From Micromonospora chersina (GTDB lineage: Bacteria > Actinomycetota > Actinomycetes > Mycobacteriales > Micromonosporaceae): a stretch of 64,000 bases of DNA. Where the stretch lies: contig NZ_FMIB01000002.1 in assembly GCF_900091475.1 (NCBI RefSeq), positions 2,976,001 through 3,040,000 on the forward strand, in the 5' to 3' direction. Below the pieces are notes generated by a model. The model had not been told where the DNA came from and did no database searches. It worked only from the letters and a program-made list of their open reading frames with translations. Shown here in pieces: positions 9,016 through 20,087 of the stretch. Numbering within the stretch: the first letter of the stretch is position 1; every line of letters begins with the position of its first letter. A program made the position numbers and the translations under genes.

Positions 9016-11736
9016 TCAGCGGGGCGGGCGGCGCGGCCCGTCGCCGTCCGCCGCCACGGCCGGGTGGACCGGGCGGTAGCGGGACAGCCAGGTGACGAGT
9101 TCCTCGGCCGGCATGGGCCGGGCGTGGAACCAGCCCTGCGCCACGTCGCAGCCGGCCGCGTGCAGCAGCCGCCAGGTGCGCTCGTCCTCCACGCCCTCGG
9201 CCACCACCCGCAGCCCGAGCGCCCCGGCCAGCTCGATCATCGACCGGACGATGGCCGCGTCGTCGGGGTCGTCGGCCATCCCGAGCACGAACGACCGGTC
9301 CACCTTCACCTCGGACAGCGGCAGCCGGCGCAGGTGCTGCAACGACGAGTAGCCGGTGCCGAAGTCGTCCAGCGCGATGCCGACCCCGATCCGGTGCAGC
9401 TGGGTGATGCTGGCCAGCACCCGCCGCGGGTCGGCCATCAGCGCGCCCTCGGTGATCTCCACCTGGAGCCGGTCCGGCGGGACGCCGTACCGGGTCAGCC
9501 GGTCCGCGATCTGGTCGGCGATCTCGCCGGTGTGCAGGTCCCGGACGCTGACGTTGAGCGCGGCGCGCAGCGTGAGGCCGGCCGCCGACCACTTGGCCAC
9601 CTGCTCCACCACGTCGTCCACCACCCGGCGGGTGAGCAGCCGCATCACGGCGCTCTGCTCGGCGACCTGGATCAGCTCTCCCGGATCGACCATGCCCCGG
9701 CGCGGGTGCCGCCAGCGCAGCAGCGCCTCGACCCCCACCACCTCGCCGGTCGCGATGGCGATCTGCGGCTGGTAGTACATGGTGATCTCGCCGGGGTCCC
9801 CGGCCGGGTCGTCGAGCCCGTCGCCGCGGCGGGCCCCGCCCGTGCCCCGCCGATCCGCCGTCCGGGCCGGCGCCGGGATGGCGTCGACCGTGGCGTCCGC
9901 CGGTCCACCGGCGTCCGGCGAATCCGGACCGCCGTGCTCCCGACGGCCGGCGGGCACGGTTTCGCCCGGGCCGCCGAGCACCGCGGCGGGCCGGCCGTGC
10001 GGCGCCTCGGCCTGCTCCACGCCTGCTGCCCCAGCGTCGGAGGCCGGGGCGAGCCGGTCCCCGTCACCGGGCGCGGCCGCCGGGGTGAGCCGGTCCCCGT
10101 CGCCCGGTGCGGCGGCCGGGCGCGCGCCTCGGCGGCGGATCGGGTCGGCGCCCGTGACGATCCGGTTGATCAGCTCGTCGTCGTGCCGCACCTCGACCCG
10201 CTCGCGCCGCCGCAGCCCCCACCGACCCGACCGCTCCAGCGTGCGGCGCGACCGCGCCGCCCCGGAACCGTCCGCGGGCCCGTCGCCGCGTCGCGCCCCC
10301 CGCATCCCGTTGCGGGGCAGGGCGTCGGCACGGGCGGGCCGCCCCGACGGGTCGGGCAGGCCGGGCGCCGGGGCGAGGGTCGCGCCGTCGCCGCCGCGTA
10401 CGCCGGTCGGCTCCTCGGCCGGGGCCCGCGGGCCGGACTCCAGCACGCGGCGCAGGTCGGCGAGGAGGCTCAGCCGCTCGGCGGAGTTGTGGTCGGACTC
10501 GGGCGCGTAGACGGCGACCGTGTCGTTGCGGTGCTTCGCGTCGTACATGGCCACGTCGGCGTGGCGCATCAGGGTGGCGAAGTCCTCGCCGTGCTCGGGG
10601 AAGAGGGCGACGCCGATGGAGCCGCCCACGTCCAGCGGCAGGCCGTCCAGCGGCACCGGCTCGGCGAGCGCGGCCACCACCCGGTCGGCCCGCTCGCGCG
10701 CCTCGTCGGTGCCGGTGAGCCGGGGTACGACGATGGCGAACTCGTCGCCACCGAGCCGCGCCACCAGGTCCTCCTCGCCGACCACCTCGATGAGCCGGGC
10801 GCTCACCTCGACCAGCAGCCGGTCCCCGACGGCGTGCCCGAGCGCGTCGTTGACGTGCTTGAACCGGTCGAGGTCGAGCAGCAGCAGGGCCAGGTGGGCG
10901 TCGGGCTCGCCGCGGGCCGCGCGCTCGGCGTGCAGGTGGACCTGCTCGGCCACCTCGGTGAGCAGGGCCTTGCGGTTGGGCAGCCCGGTCAGGGGGTCGA
11001 GGTCGGCGAGCTGTTCCCGCTCGGCGGAGAGCCGCGCCATCCGGTAGACCGCGAACAGCGGCACCAGCACCAGCGGGATCAGGGCGGCGCTGGCCCGGGC
11101 GGCGGCCACCAGCACCGGGGCGAGCAGGAGCAGCGAGCCGGTGGAGAGCAGCTCGTAGGCCAGGCCGAGCCGGACGGCGGGCCACCAGCGGTCGCCGAAC
11201 CGCAGGCGGATCGCGGAGCTGACCAGGCCGTAGTTGACCACGAACCACGCCGCCGTGGCACCGCCCACCGCCGCCACGTCGGTCCAGTGCAGCCGGCCGC
11301 CGTCGAAGAGTTCGCCCGACCCGAGCCGTGTGACCGCGTACGCGGCGGCCAGCGCGCACGCGTACTGGGCCCCGTTGAAGGCGGTGCGCCAACCGGCGTA
11401 GCCGAGCCGCCAGCCGGAGACGGCCACCGCGACGGCCTGCACCGCGACGGCCGGCCCGAGCCCCCAGCCGAGCAGGATGGCGAAGGTGAAGCAGGTCGAC
11501 GGGAACACCGCCGAGGTCTGGCGTCGCCCGGGCGGCACGAACGGGCGGGCGTCGCAGGCGACGGCGAGCGCCGCCATCGTCCAGAAGGCGGCCGGCAGGT
11601 GGGGCAGCTCGTCGGGGAGCGCGGCCAGCGGCCCGGCCGAGACGAGCAGGGCCACGACGCCGACCACGCTGACGAAGCCGAAGAACGGCCCGGTCCGCCC
11701 GGGCGGGACGGAGTTTCGCGGGTCGCCGGTCTCCAT
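9016..11736 (-). CDS. Membrane GGDEF-EAL protein (cyclic di-GMP synthesis and breakdown)
   Basis: A 906-residue protein. Residues 17-230 hold about six hydrophobic segments. The GGDEF domain follows (DPLTGLPNRKALL at 247, LLDLDRFKHVND at 287, intact GGDEF at 329-333); no RxxD inhibitory site precedes the motif. The EAL domain has EALLRW at 670, EITEGAL, the loop LDDFGTGYSS, KVDRSFV and EGVED, so diesterase activity is plausible. About 214 Arg/Gly/Pro/Ala-rich residues (436-649) separate the helix LLADLRRVLESG from the first EAL strand MYYQP, which are normally adjacent. The start follows GGGAGG. The pGpG product would be cleared by Orn, whose gene lies at the right of this window. Confidence 0.93.
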   Translation of the reverse strand: METGDPRNSVPPGRTGPFFGFVSVVGVVALLVSAGPLAALPDELPHLPAAFWTMAALAVACDARPFVPPGRRQTSAVFPSTCFTFAILLGWGLGPAVAVQAVAVAVSGWRLGYAGWRTAFNGAQYACALAAAYAVTRLGSGELFDGGRLHWTDVAAVGGATAAWFVVNYGLVSSAIRLRFGDRWWPAVRLGLAYELLSTGSLLLLAPVLVAAARASAALIPLVLVPLFAVYRMARLSAEREQLADLDPLTGLPNRKALLTEVAEQVHLHAERAARGEPDAHLALLLLDLDRFKHVNDALGHAVGDRLLVEVSARLIEVVGEEDLVARLGGDEFAIVVPRLTGTDEARERADRVVAALAEPVPLDGLPLDVGGSIGVALFPEHGEDFATLMRHADVAMYDAKHRNDTVAVYAPESDHNSAERLSLLADLRRVLESGPRAPAEEPTGVRGGDGATLAPAPGLPDPSGRPARADALPRNGMRGARRGDGPADGSGAARSRRTLERSGRWGLRRRERVEVRHDDELINRIVTGADPIRRRGARPAAAPGDGDRLTPAAAPGDGDRLAPASDAGAAGVEQAEAPHGRPAAVLGGPGETVPAGRREHGGPDSPDAGGPADATVDAIPAPARTADRRGTGGARRGDGLDDPAGDPGEITMYYQPQIAIATGEVVGVEALLRWRHPRRGMVDPGELIQVAEQSAVMRLLTRRVVDDVVEQVAKWSAAGLTLRAALNVSVRDLHTGEIADQIADRLTRYGVPPDRLQVEITEGALMADPRRVLASITQLHRIGVGIALDDFGTGYSSLQHLRRLPLSEVKVDRSFVLGMADDPDDAAIVRSMIELAGALGLRVVAEGVEDERTWRLLHAAGCDVAQGWFHARPMPAEELVTWLSRYRPVHPAVAADGDGPRRPPR

Positions 11737-11886
11737 CGCACCTCCCGGGATCGGCCCTGGCGCGCGCCGTCACACGCCGTACGCCAATGAAACGCCCTCG
11801 GTGCCGATTTCCCCGACACGACAGTCACGAATCGGTCGTAGTCGTAATTAAGTTGGAATACGCGCCAGGCAGTGACACGAGGGCGG

Positions 11887-14064
<2,178 letters not shown>

Positions 14065-14125
14065 CTACCCCCGCACGGTAGCGGGCGGGCCCGACAACCG
14101 CTCCCGCCCCGTCGTCCCGTTCCCC

Positions 14126-14187
14126 GTCGATCATGAGGTCGGCGGCACCGAAGCGGACATTCCACCCCGCCAACCTCATGATCGACC
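14126..14187. repeat. Inverted repeat with 14-bp perfect arms in the divergent ligA / PemK-like intergenic region
   Basis: GTCGATCATGAGGT (14126-14139) is repeated as its exact complement ACCTCATGATCGAC (14174-14187). After one mismatch the pairing continues through GGCGG. The element spans about 60 bp and lies 86 bp upstream of the ligA start and 108 bp upstream of the PemK-like start. It could be a cruciform-forming repeat, a miniature mobile relic or a regulator site; no target-site duplication was recognised. Confidence 0.75.
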
Positions 14188-14295
14188 AGCGGGTTGCGGG
14201 CCGGGGGCGGGTCGTGGTGCCAGGTGGTGGGGTGGTTGGCGTGCGAGGATCGCCGGGCGGTGGTTCGCCGGCAGTGGCGAGAGGCAGGAGTACGG

Positions 14296-14850
14296 ATGCG
14301 CGACGCGCTGATCTGGGCGGCGGTGATCGTGGGCTGCGTCGCGGCCGGCTGGCTGTGGGGCGAGTGGCGACGCCGGGCCGCGGACCGGTCCACCGGGGCG
14401 GGTCGGAGCGCGGGGGGCCGTGGCTCCCGGCCCGACGGTCGCCCCGACGGCGGCCGGCCCGGCGGGAAGCCGGCGCGCGGGCGTACCGGGGCGCCGCCGC
14501 GGCCTCGGCGCGCCGGGAAGGACTCGGCGGAGGGGCCCCGGCCAGGGGAGATCTGGTGGGCGGACGTGCCCTACGCCGACGGGACCGGCTCGAAGGTGCG
14601 GCCCTGCCTGGTGCTGCGGGTCGACAGCCAGGTCGCCGACGTCCTCAAGATCACCAGTCAGGACAAGTCGGACCGGGACGACCACCTGCCGATCCCCACC
14701 CGGAGCTGGGACCCGGACGCCGACCACGACAGCTTCCTGGACATCAGCGAGCCCATCCCGGTGCCCCTCGCCGCGTTCGGGGACCGGGCCGGCGCCTGCG
14801 ACCCCGACCTCTGGCGCGGCATCCGCCGCCTCCCCCACCTGACCGCCTGA
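14296..14850 (+). CDS. Membrane-anchored PemK/MazF-fold protein
   Basis: A 184-residue protein starting at ATG after the ribosome site GGCAGGAG. Residues 4-21 form one membrane helix. Residues 25-80 are a Gly/Arg/Pro-rich linker, and 83-181 match the PemK/MazF toxin fold (RPGEIWWADVPYADGTGSKVRPCLVL, then ADVLKITSQDKSD). R102 and S121 fall where MazF has its catalytic Arg and Thr. MazF proteins are soluble mRNA interferases next to an antitoxin gene; here there is a membrane anchor and no antitoxin-like gene beside it. It may have a housekeeping or regulatory role; nuclease activity is unproven. Confidence 0.8.
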   Translation: MRDALIWAAVIVGCVAAGWLWGEWRRRAADRSTGAGRSAGGRGSRPDGRPDGGRPGGKPARGRTGAPPRPRRAGKDSAEGPRPGEIWWADVPYADGTGSKVRPCLVLRVDSQVADVLKITSQDKSDRDDHLPIPTRSWDPDADHDSFLDISEPIPVPLAAFGDRAGACDPDLWRGIRRLPHLTA

Positions 14851-14914
14851 CCCGTGCAACCAGCAGCTCAGCCGCGTCGGTTTCAGGTCGCATCTCCCGG
14901 GAACCACGCCTGCC

Positions 14915-15172
14915 ATGTCCGAGCCCCTGGAGGAGCGTGCGAAGAACGCGGTGCGCGACGTCCATCGGGCCGCCACCCGGCACCGGGACGACAGCCTGCA
15001 CCGGGCGGCGGTGGAAATCAGCCACATGGCTCGTGAGCTGGGGCACGATCCCGGCCCGATCGCGGATTGGCGGCCCTGCCCGGTCTGCGGGGCGGACCCG
15101 GGGGCGCACTGCATCCAGGTGCCCGGGCACGACATGGTCGATGGCATGCATCCGGAACGCACCAGGGAATAG
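14915..15172 (+). CDS. Small protein with a C-terminal zinc-finger-like motif
   Basis: An 85-residue protein. The first 45 residues are a charged helix (MSEPLEERAKNAVRDVHRAA onward). The end holds CPVCGADPGAHCIQVPGHDMVDGMHPER: C-x2-C, then G-x2-C and a final H-x2-R. This resembles small phage-type zinc-binding domains in actinobacterial proteins. It follows the PemK-like gene by 64 bp on the same strand. It lacks the usual features of an antitoxin, but a functional link cannot be excluded. The ribosome site is weak. Function unknown. Confidence 0.65.
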   Translation: MSEPLEERAKNAVRDVHRAATRHRDDSLHRAAVEISHMARELGHDPGPIADWRPCPVCGADPGAHCIQVPGHDMVDGMHPERTRE

Positions 15173-15225
15173 GACGCGGTGGATGGCCACCGAGTGAGTC
15201 CGTCGGCGGCGTGCGGGGGCGGCCG

Positions 15226-16239
15226 TCAGTCGAGCGGCGCGGCGAGGGTGGCGAGTTGGTTGGCGTACTCGATGCGGGTGGACCAGTCGGCCGGCCAGGC
15301 AGCCATGCCGTAGGTGGCACCGACGAAGGCGCCGGCCAGGGCGGCGATGGAATCCGAGTCGCCGGCCGTCGTTGCGCCGCGGGCCAGCGCGCCGACCGGG
15401 TCGTCGGCGTGCCGCAGGGCGCAGAGCAGGGCCGTGGCCAGCGCTTCCTCCGCGATCCAGCCCTCGCCGGTGAGCCGGCACGGGTCGCCGCCGTCGTCGG
15501 GGCGGGCCAGTGCCGCGTCGAGCCGGCCGAGCACGCGCAGGCACTCGTCCCAGCCCCGGGCGATGAACTCCTCCGGCGTGCGGTCGTCCGCGCGCCGCCA
15601 CAGGTCGCCGAGCCAGTCGGCCCGGTAGACCGTGCGCTGGTCCTGGGCCCGGTCGGTGAGCAGTCGCGGCAGGTCGGGCAGCGTGGCGCCGTCACGCAGC
15701 AGCCGGACCGCGTACGCGGTCAGCTCGCTGGCCGCCAGGCCGGTCGGGTGGCCGTGGGTCAGGCCGGCCTGGAGCTGGGCCAGCCCGGCCAGGGTGTCGA
15801 GGTCGACGTCGAGCAGCCCGACGGGGGTGACCCGCATGTTCGCGCCGCAGCCCTTCGAACCGGCGACCGTGGCCTCCTGCCAGCGGGTGCCCCGCTCCAG
15901 CTCGGCGCAGGCGCGCAGGCAGGTCATCCCGGGCGCGCGGTTGTTGTCCGGGCTGACCGCCCAGTCGAGGAACCGCCGCCGCAGCAACGGCTCCACCGCC
16001 TCCGCCGTGTAGGCCGGGGCGTCGTGCAGCGCCCAGGCCACGGCGAGCGCCATCTGGGTGTCGTCGGTGACCAGCGCCGGGTCGCCGGTCAGCTCGCGGG
16101 GGCCGGCCGGACCGTAGCGGCGGACGATCTCGGTGACGGTGAGGAACTCGGTGGGCTTGCCCAGGGCGTCGCCGTAGGCGAGGCCGAAGAGCGAGCCGGC
16201 GGCGCGGCGCGGGGCGGAGTCGATCACGGTGGCGATCAT
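15226..16239 (-). CDS. ADP-ribosylglycohydrolase family protein
   Basis: A 337-residue protein of the DraG/ARH family, which removes ADP-ribose from proteins or small molecules using two magnesium ions. Both metal-binding motifs are present: TDDTQMALA near residue 60, and GDSDSIAALAGAFVGATYG near residue 300. The start GSLFGLAYGDALGKPTEF is also typical. I use the ATG at 16239, since the longer frame adds an unlikely Arg/Gly-rich stretch. It converges with the small zinc-finger gene. The target in this organism is unknown. Confidence 0.9.
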   Translation of the reverse strand: MIATVIDSAPRRAAGSLFGLAYGDALGKPTEFLTVTEIVRRYGPAGPRELTGDPALVTDDTQMALAVAWALHDAPAYTAEAVEPLLRRRFLDWAVSPDNNRAPGMTCLRACAELERGTRWQEATVAGSKGCGANMRVTPVGLLDVDLDTLAGLAQLQAGLTHGHPTGLAASELTAYAVRLLRDGATLPDLPRLLTDRAQDQRTVYRADWLGDLWRRADDRTPEEFIARGWDECLRVLGRLDAALARPDDGGDPCRLTGEGWIAEEALATALLCALRHADDPVGALARGATTAGDSDSIAALAGAFVGATYGMAAWPADWSTRIEYANQLATLAAPLD

Positions 16240-16265
16240 GCCCCGCCCGCGCAAGACCCGCCCGG

Positions 16266-16634
16266 TCAGTCCCAGCAGAGGCAGAACGGGTGCCCGGCCG
16301 GGTCGGCGTAGACCCGGAAGCCCTCCCCCTCGCCGGGCAGCCGGCGGGCGCCGAGGGCCAGCGCGGCCTTCTCGGCGGCCTCGATGTCGTCGACCGTCAC
16401 GTCGAGGTGGAACTGCTGCGGCCGCTCCGGGTCCGGCCACTCGGGGGCACGCAGGTTGAGCGCCTTCTGGAAGGCGACACGCGGCTGGTGACCGGGCCGG
16501 CCACCGAGCACCACCCAGTCGTCACCGTCGGAGTTCTCCTCGATCAGCGGGAGGCCGAGCAGCTCCGCGTAGAAGCCGGCCAGCGCGCGCGGATCGGGGC
16601 AGTCGATCACCACGGAACGCAGCTGTCCAATCAT
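16266..16634 (-). CDS. VOC family (glyoxalase/bleomycin-resistance fold) protein
   Basis: A 122-residue single-domain protein with two beta-alpha-beta-beta-beta modules. Module 1 is IGQLRSVVIDCPDPRALAGFYAELLG. Module 2 is FHLDVTVDDIEAAEKAALALGAR, ending in YADPAGHPFCLCWD. Such proteins are metal-dependent lyases, dioxygenases or binding proteins; nothing here fixes the substrate. I prefer the ATG at 16634 because a GGA lies about eight bases upstream; a start nine bases earlier is possible. It lies 26 bp upstream of the ADP-ribosylglycohydrolase gene, on the same strand. Confidence 0.85.
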   Translation of the reverse strand: MIGQLRSVVIDCPDPRALAGFYAELLGLPLIEENSDGDDWVVLGGRPGHQPRVAFQKALNLRAPEWPDPERPQQFHLDVTVDDIEAAEKAALALGARRLPGEGEGFRVYADPAGHPFCLCWD

Positions 16635-16670
16635 GCCGGTCATCCTGCCCCGGACGTACGACAGGAAACC

Positions 16671-17675
16671 TCAGTCCTCGGCGAGCCGGCGGCCGGCGTC
16701 CCGGCAGGCGGCGAGGACCGTCCGCACGTACGCCGGGGTGGCCCCGGCCAGGCCGCAGGCGGGGGTGACCACCACCTGCTCGGCGAGCCGGCGTCGGGGG
16801 AAGCCGAGCTGGTCCCAGACCCGGCGTACCCGCTCGGCGACCTGGGCCGAGGTCGGCGCGCGACCGGCCGGCGGCGGCAGCGCGGGCGCGGCGCCGGCCA
16901 GCAGCCCGAGCCCGGCGTCGATGGCCTCGCCGAGCGGGTCCAGATCCTTGACCAGGTCGAGGTCGAGGGCGACGCCGACGGCTCCGGCGGTGCGGATGAG
17001 GTCCAGCGGCACGTCCGGCGCGCAGCAGTGCACCACGGTGGGTACGCCGGCCGCCTCGATGACGTCGTGCAGCAGCGTGCGGGCCACCTCGGACCCGACC
17101 GCCCGGTGGGTGCCGAAGCCGCTCTCGGTGGGCACCCGGCCGGCCAGCACCGCGGGCAGCGACGGCTCGTCGAGCTGGAGCAGCACCGTGGCGCGGGGCA
17201 GTCGCCGGGCCACCGCCGCCACGTGCCCGCGCAGCCCCTCGCCGAGCGAGCCGGCGAGGTCCCGAACCGCGCCGGGGTCGCGCAGCAGCCGGCCGCCGAT
17301 CGGCAGCTCCAGCGAGGCGGCCAGGGTGAACGGGCCGGCGGCCTGGACCTTGACCGGGCCGGCGTACTCCTCGGCCTGCTCGGCGAGCTGGTCGAGGTCG
17401 CGTTCCATCAAATCCCGGGCGCGGCGCAGGTCGCGGCCGGGGCGCGGGGCGATCCGCCAGCGGGCCGCGTACAGCTCGACGGGCAGCTCGACGAGGAGGC
17501 CGCCGGTGCGGCCGATCAGGTCGGCGCCGGGGCCCCGGGCGGGCAGCTCCGGCAGGTGCGGCAGGGCGGGCAGCTCACCGAGCACGATCCGCTGCGCCTC
17601 GGCGACGTCGGTGCCGGGCAACGACCCGATCCCCGTCGCCGTGCCCACTCCCCACGGCCAGGTGGTCTCACTCAC
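16671..17675 (-). CDS. MetE-like (cobalamin-independent methionine synthase C-domain) protein
   Basis: A 334-residue single-barrel protein resembling the catalytic C-terminal half of MetE. ATGIGSLPGTD opens the barrel, KVQAAGPFTLAASLELP and LLQLDEPSLPAVL follow, and the likely zinc ligands are in TVVHCCAPDVP (His, Cys) and VTPACGLAGA (Cys). Full MetE is about 760 residues; these short actinobacterial relatives lack the N-terminal folate barrel, so methyl donor and true reaction are uncertain. GTG start, 37 bp upstream of the mnmA stop region in the usual mnmA neighbourhood. Confidence 0.85.
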   Translation of the reverse strand: MSETTWPWGVGTATGIGSLPGTDVAEAQRIVLGELPALPHLPELPARGPGADLIGRTGGLLVELPVELYAARWRIAPRPGRDLRRARDLMERDLDQLAEQAEEYAGPVKVQAAGPFTLAASLELPIGGRLLRDPGAVRDLAGSLGEGLRGHVAAVARRLPRATVLLQLDEPSLPAVLAGRVPTESGFGTHRAVGSEVARTLLHDVIEAAGVPTVVHCCAPDVPLDLIRTAGAVGVALDLDLVKDLDPLGEAIDAGLGLLAGAAPALPPPAGRAPTSAQVAERVRRVWDQLGFPRRRLAEQVVVTPACGLAGATPAYVRTVLAACRDAGRRLAED

Positions 17676-17712
17676 CGCCGCAGCCTATCCACCGCCGCGC
17701 GCGCCGCGGGCT

Positions 17713-18786
17713 CTAGGCGGTGATGGTGGCCGAGCCGAGGACGACATCGCCGGCGGGGTCCGGGCGGTACGCCACGATCGCCTGGCCGGCGGCCACCCCG
17801 CGTACCGGGCGGCGCAGGTCGGCGTGCAGCCCGTCGGCGTGCAACGACACGGTCGCCGGCACCACGTCGCCGTGCGCCCGGAGCTGCACCTCGCACTCGA
17901 TCGGCCCGTCGGGGCGCGTGCCGCCGGTCCAGACCGGACGGGTGGCCCGCACCTCGGCGACCTCCAGGGCCTCGGCCGGGCCGACCGTCACGGTGTTGGT
18001 CTTCGGGGTGATGGAGAGCACGTAGCGCGGCCGGCCGTCCGCGGCGGGCCGGTCCAGGTGCAGGCCGCGCCGCTGCCCGACGGTGTACTGGTAGGCGCCG
18101 GTGTGGCTGCCCACCACCGCGCCGGTGAGCGCGTCCACCACCTCGCCGGGCGCCTCGCCGAGCCGCTGGGACAGGAAGCCCCGGGTGTCGCCGTCGGCGA
18201 TGAAGCAGATGTCGTGCGAGTCCGGCTTGTCCGCCACGGCCAGGCCGCGCCGGGCGGCCTCCGCGCGCACCTCGGCCTTCGTCGAGTCGCCGAGTGGGAA
18301 GATCGACCGGTCGAGCTGCGCGCGGGTGAGCACCGCGAGGACGTACGACTGGTCCTTGGCCGCGTCGACGCTGCGGCGCAGCAGGCCGTCCGCGCCGAGC
18401 CGCGCGTGGTGGCCGGTGACCACGGCGTCGAAGCCCAGGGCAACGGCCCGGTCCAGCACCGCGGCGAACTTGATCTTCTCGTTGCAGCGCAGGCACGGGT
18501 TCGGGGTACGGCCCGCCGCGTACTCGGCCACGAAGTCGTCCACCACGTCCTCGTGGAACCGGTCGGCCATGTCCCAGACGTAGAACGGGATGCCGAGCAC
18601 GTCGGCGGCGCGGCGGGCGTCCCGGGAGTCCTCCAGGGTGCAGCAGCCCCGGGCGCCGGTGCGGTAGGTCTGCGGGTTGCGGGCCAGCGCCAGGTGCACG
18701 CCGGTCACGTCGTGCCCGGCCTCCACCGCGCGCGCCGCCGCCACGGCGGAGTCCACCCCGCCCGACATCGCCGCCAGAACCCTCAC
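17713..18786 (-). CDS. mnmA: tRNA-specific 2-thiouridylase
   Basis: A 357-residue MnmA that thiolates uridine 34 of tRNAs for Lys, Glu and Gln. The PP-loop SGGVDS is at residues 8-13 and binds ATP. The catalytic cysteines are C101 (LRCNEKIKF) and C194 (SHDICFI). Next come [21 protein letters not shown] and the C-terminal barrel beginning [20 protein letters not shown]. Translation begins at GTG after GGGGAGTGA. The cysteine desulfurase gene directly upstream (37 bp) supplies the sulfur. Confidence 0.97.
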   Translation of the reverse strand: MRVLAAMSGGVDSAVAAARAVEAGHDVTGVHLALARNPQTYRTGARGCCTLEDSRDARRAADVLGIPFYVWDMADRFHEDVVDDFVAEYAAGRTPNPCLRCNEKIKFAAVLDRAVALGFDAVVTGHHARLGADGLLRRSVDAAKDQSYVLAVLTRAQLDRSIFPLGDSTKAEVRAEAARRGLAVADKPDSHDICFIADGDTRGFLSQRLGEAPGEVVDALTGAVVGSHTGAYQYTVGQRRGLHLDRPAADGRPRYVLSITPKTNTVTVGPAEALEVAEVRATRPVWTGGTRPDGPIECEVQLRAHGDVVPATVSLHADGLHADLRRPVRGVAAGQAIVAYRPDPAGDVVLGSATITA

Positions 18787-18823
18787 CAGCTCACTCCCCT
18801 CGTCATCACCGAGGGTATCCGGG

Positions 18824-19999
18824 TCAGCGGGGGGTGCGGAGGGCGGCCGCGCGGCGGGCCCGCTCCACGGCGCCCGGCAGCGCCGCGATGAGGGCGTCGA
18901 CCTCCGCCTTGGTGCTGGTGTGACCGAGGGTGAAGCGCAGCGACGAGCGGGCCCGGTCGTCGTCGGCGCCCATGGCGAGCAGCACGTGCGAGGGCTGGGC
19001 CACCCCGGCCGAGCAGGCCGAGCCGGTCGAGCAGGCGATGCCCTGGGCGTCGAGGAGCAGCAGCAGCGCGTCCCCCTCGCAGCCGGGGAAGGAGAAGTGC
19101 GCGTTGCCGGGGAGCCGATCGGTCGGGTCGCCGTTGAAGATCACCTCGGGGACCGCCTGCCGGACCCGCTCGACCAGGTCATCGCGGAGCGCGGCGACCC
19201 GGGCCGCGTACTCCTGCTGGCCCTTCACCGCGGCCTCCACGGCGACCGCGAAGGCGACGATGCCGGCGGTGTCGAGGGTGCCGGAGCGGACGTCGCGCTC
19301 CTGGCCGCCGCCGTGCAGCAGCGGGGTGGCGGCGACGTCGCGGGCCAGCAGCAGCGCGCCGACCCCGGCCGGACCGCCGAGCTTGTGGCCGGTGACGGTG
19401 AGCGCGGCCGCGCCGCTGGCGGCGAAGTCGACAGGCACCTGGCCGACCGCCTGGATCGCGTCGGTGTGGAAGGGCACGCCGTGCTCGGCGGCGACCGCGG
19501 CCAGTTCGGCCACCGGCTGCACGGTGCCCACCTCGTTGTTGGCCCACATGGCGGTGACCAGGGCCACCCGGTCGCCGTGCGCGGCCAGTTCGGCGCGCAG
19601 CCGCTCCGGGTCGAGCCGGCCGGCGGCGTCGACCGGCAACCAGCCGACCTCGGCGCCCTCGTGCCCGGCCAGCCAGTCCACCGCGTCCAGCACGGCGTGG
19701 TGCTCGACGGCGCTGGAGACCACCCGGATCCGCTCGGCCCGGGCGGCGCGGCGGGCCCAGAAGATCCCCTTCACGGCGAGGTTGTCGCTCTCCGTGCCGC
19801 CCCCGGTGAAGATCACCTCGGACGGGCGGGCGCCGAGCACGGCGGCCACCCGCTCGCGGGACTCCTCCACCCGCCGCCGGGCGCGCCGGCCCGCCGCGTG
19901 CAGCGACGACGCGTTGCCCACCTCGCGGGCCGTGGCGACGTACGCCTCGAGTGCCTCGTCGAGCATCGGGGTCGTCGCCGCGTGATCCAGGTATGCCAT
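18824..19999 (-). CDS. Cysteine desulfurase (IscS/NifS type)
   Basis: A 391-residue PLP enzyme that takes sulfur from cysteine. It shows [12 protein letters not shown] at the start, [13 protein letters not shown], the PLP lysine in [11 protein letters not shown] (about K206) and the catalytic cysteine in [13 protein letters not shown] (about C329), a short loop of the IscS class. I choose the ATG at 19999; a GTG one codon upstream is possible. It sits 37 bp before mnmA and is likely co-transcribed with it, so tRNA thiolation is its probable main job. Confidence 0.95.
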   Translation of the reverse strand: MAYLDHAATTPMLDEALEAYVATAREVGNASSLHAAGRRARRRVEESRERVAAVLGARPSEVIFTGGGTESDNLAVKGIFWARRAARAERIRVVSSAVEHHAVLDAVDWLAGHEGAEVGWLPVDAAGRLDPERLRAELAAHGDRVALVTAMWANNEVGTVQPVAELAAVAAEHGVPFHTDAIQAVGQVPVDFAASGAAALTVTGHKLGGPAGVGALLLARDVAATPLLHGGGQERDVRSGTLDTAGIVAFAVAVEAAVKGQQEYAARVAALRDDLVERVRQAVPEVIFNGDPTDRLPGNAHFSFPGCEGDALLLLLDAQGIACSTGSACSAGVAQPSHVLLAMGADDDRARSSLRFTLGHTSTKAEVDALIAALPGAVERARRAAALRTPR

Positions 20000-20040
20000 C
20001 ACCGTTCAGCCTAACGGCCGACGGGCGTGCCGCCGGATGC

Positions 20041-20081
20041 CGGACCGCCCGTCCCGCACTGGGGTGGGGGCGGGCGGTCCG
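20041..20081 (-). terminator. Hairpin downstream of the sortase gene
   Basis: CGGACCGCCCG (20041-20051) pairs with CGGGCGGTCCG (20071-20081), and inner bases extend the stem to about 15 pairs. It begins six bases past the sortase stop codon. No T-run follows, which is common for terminators in GC-rich actinomycetes. Confidence 0.65.
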
Positions 20082-20087
20082 GACGCC

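Noticed and set aside
15226..16239. ADP-ribosylglycohydrolase plus PemK-like protein as a toxin-antitoxin (DarTG-like) pair
   Set aside because: The hydrolase is of the DraG type, not a macrodomain, and the other gene has a MazF fold rather than an ADP-ribosyltransferase fold. They converge and are separated by another gene.
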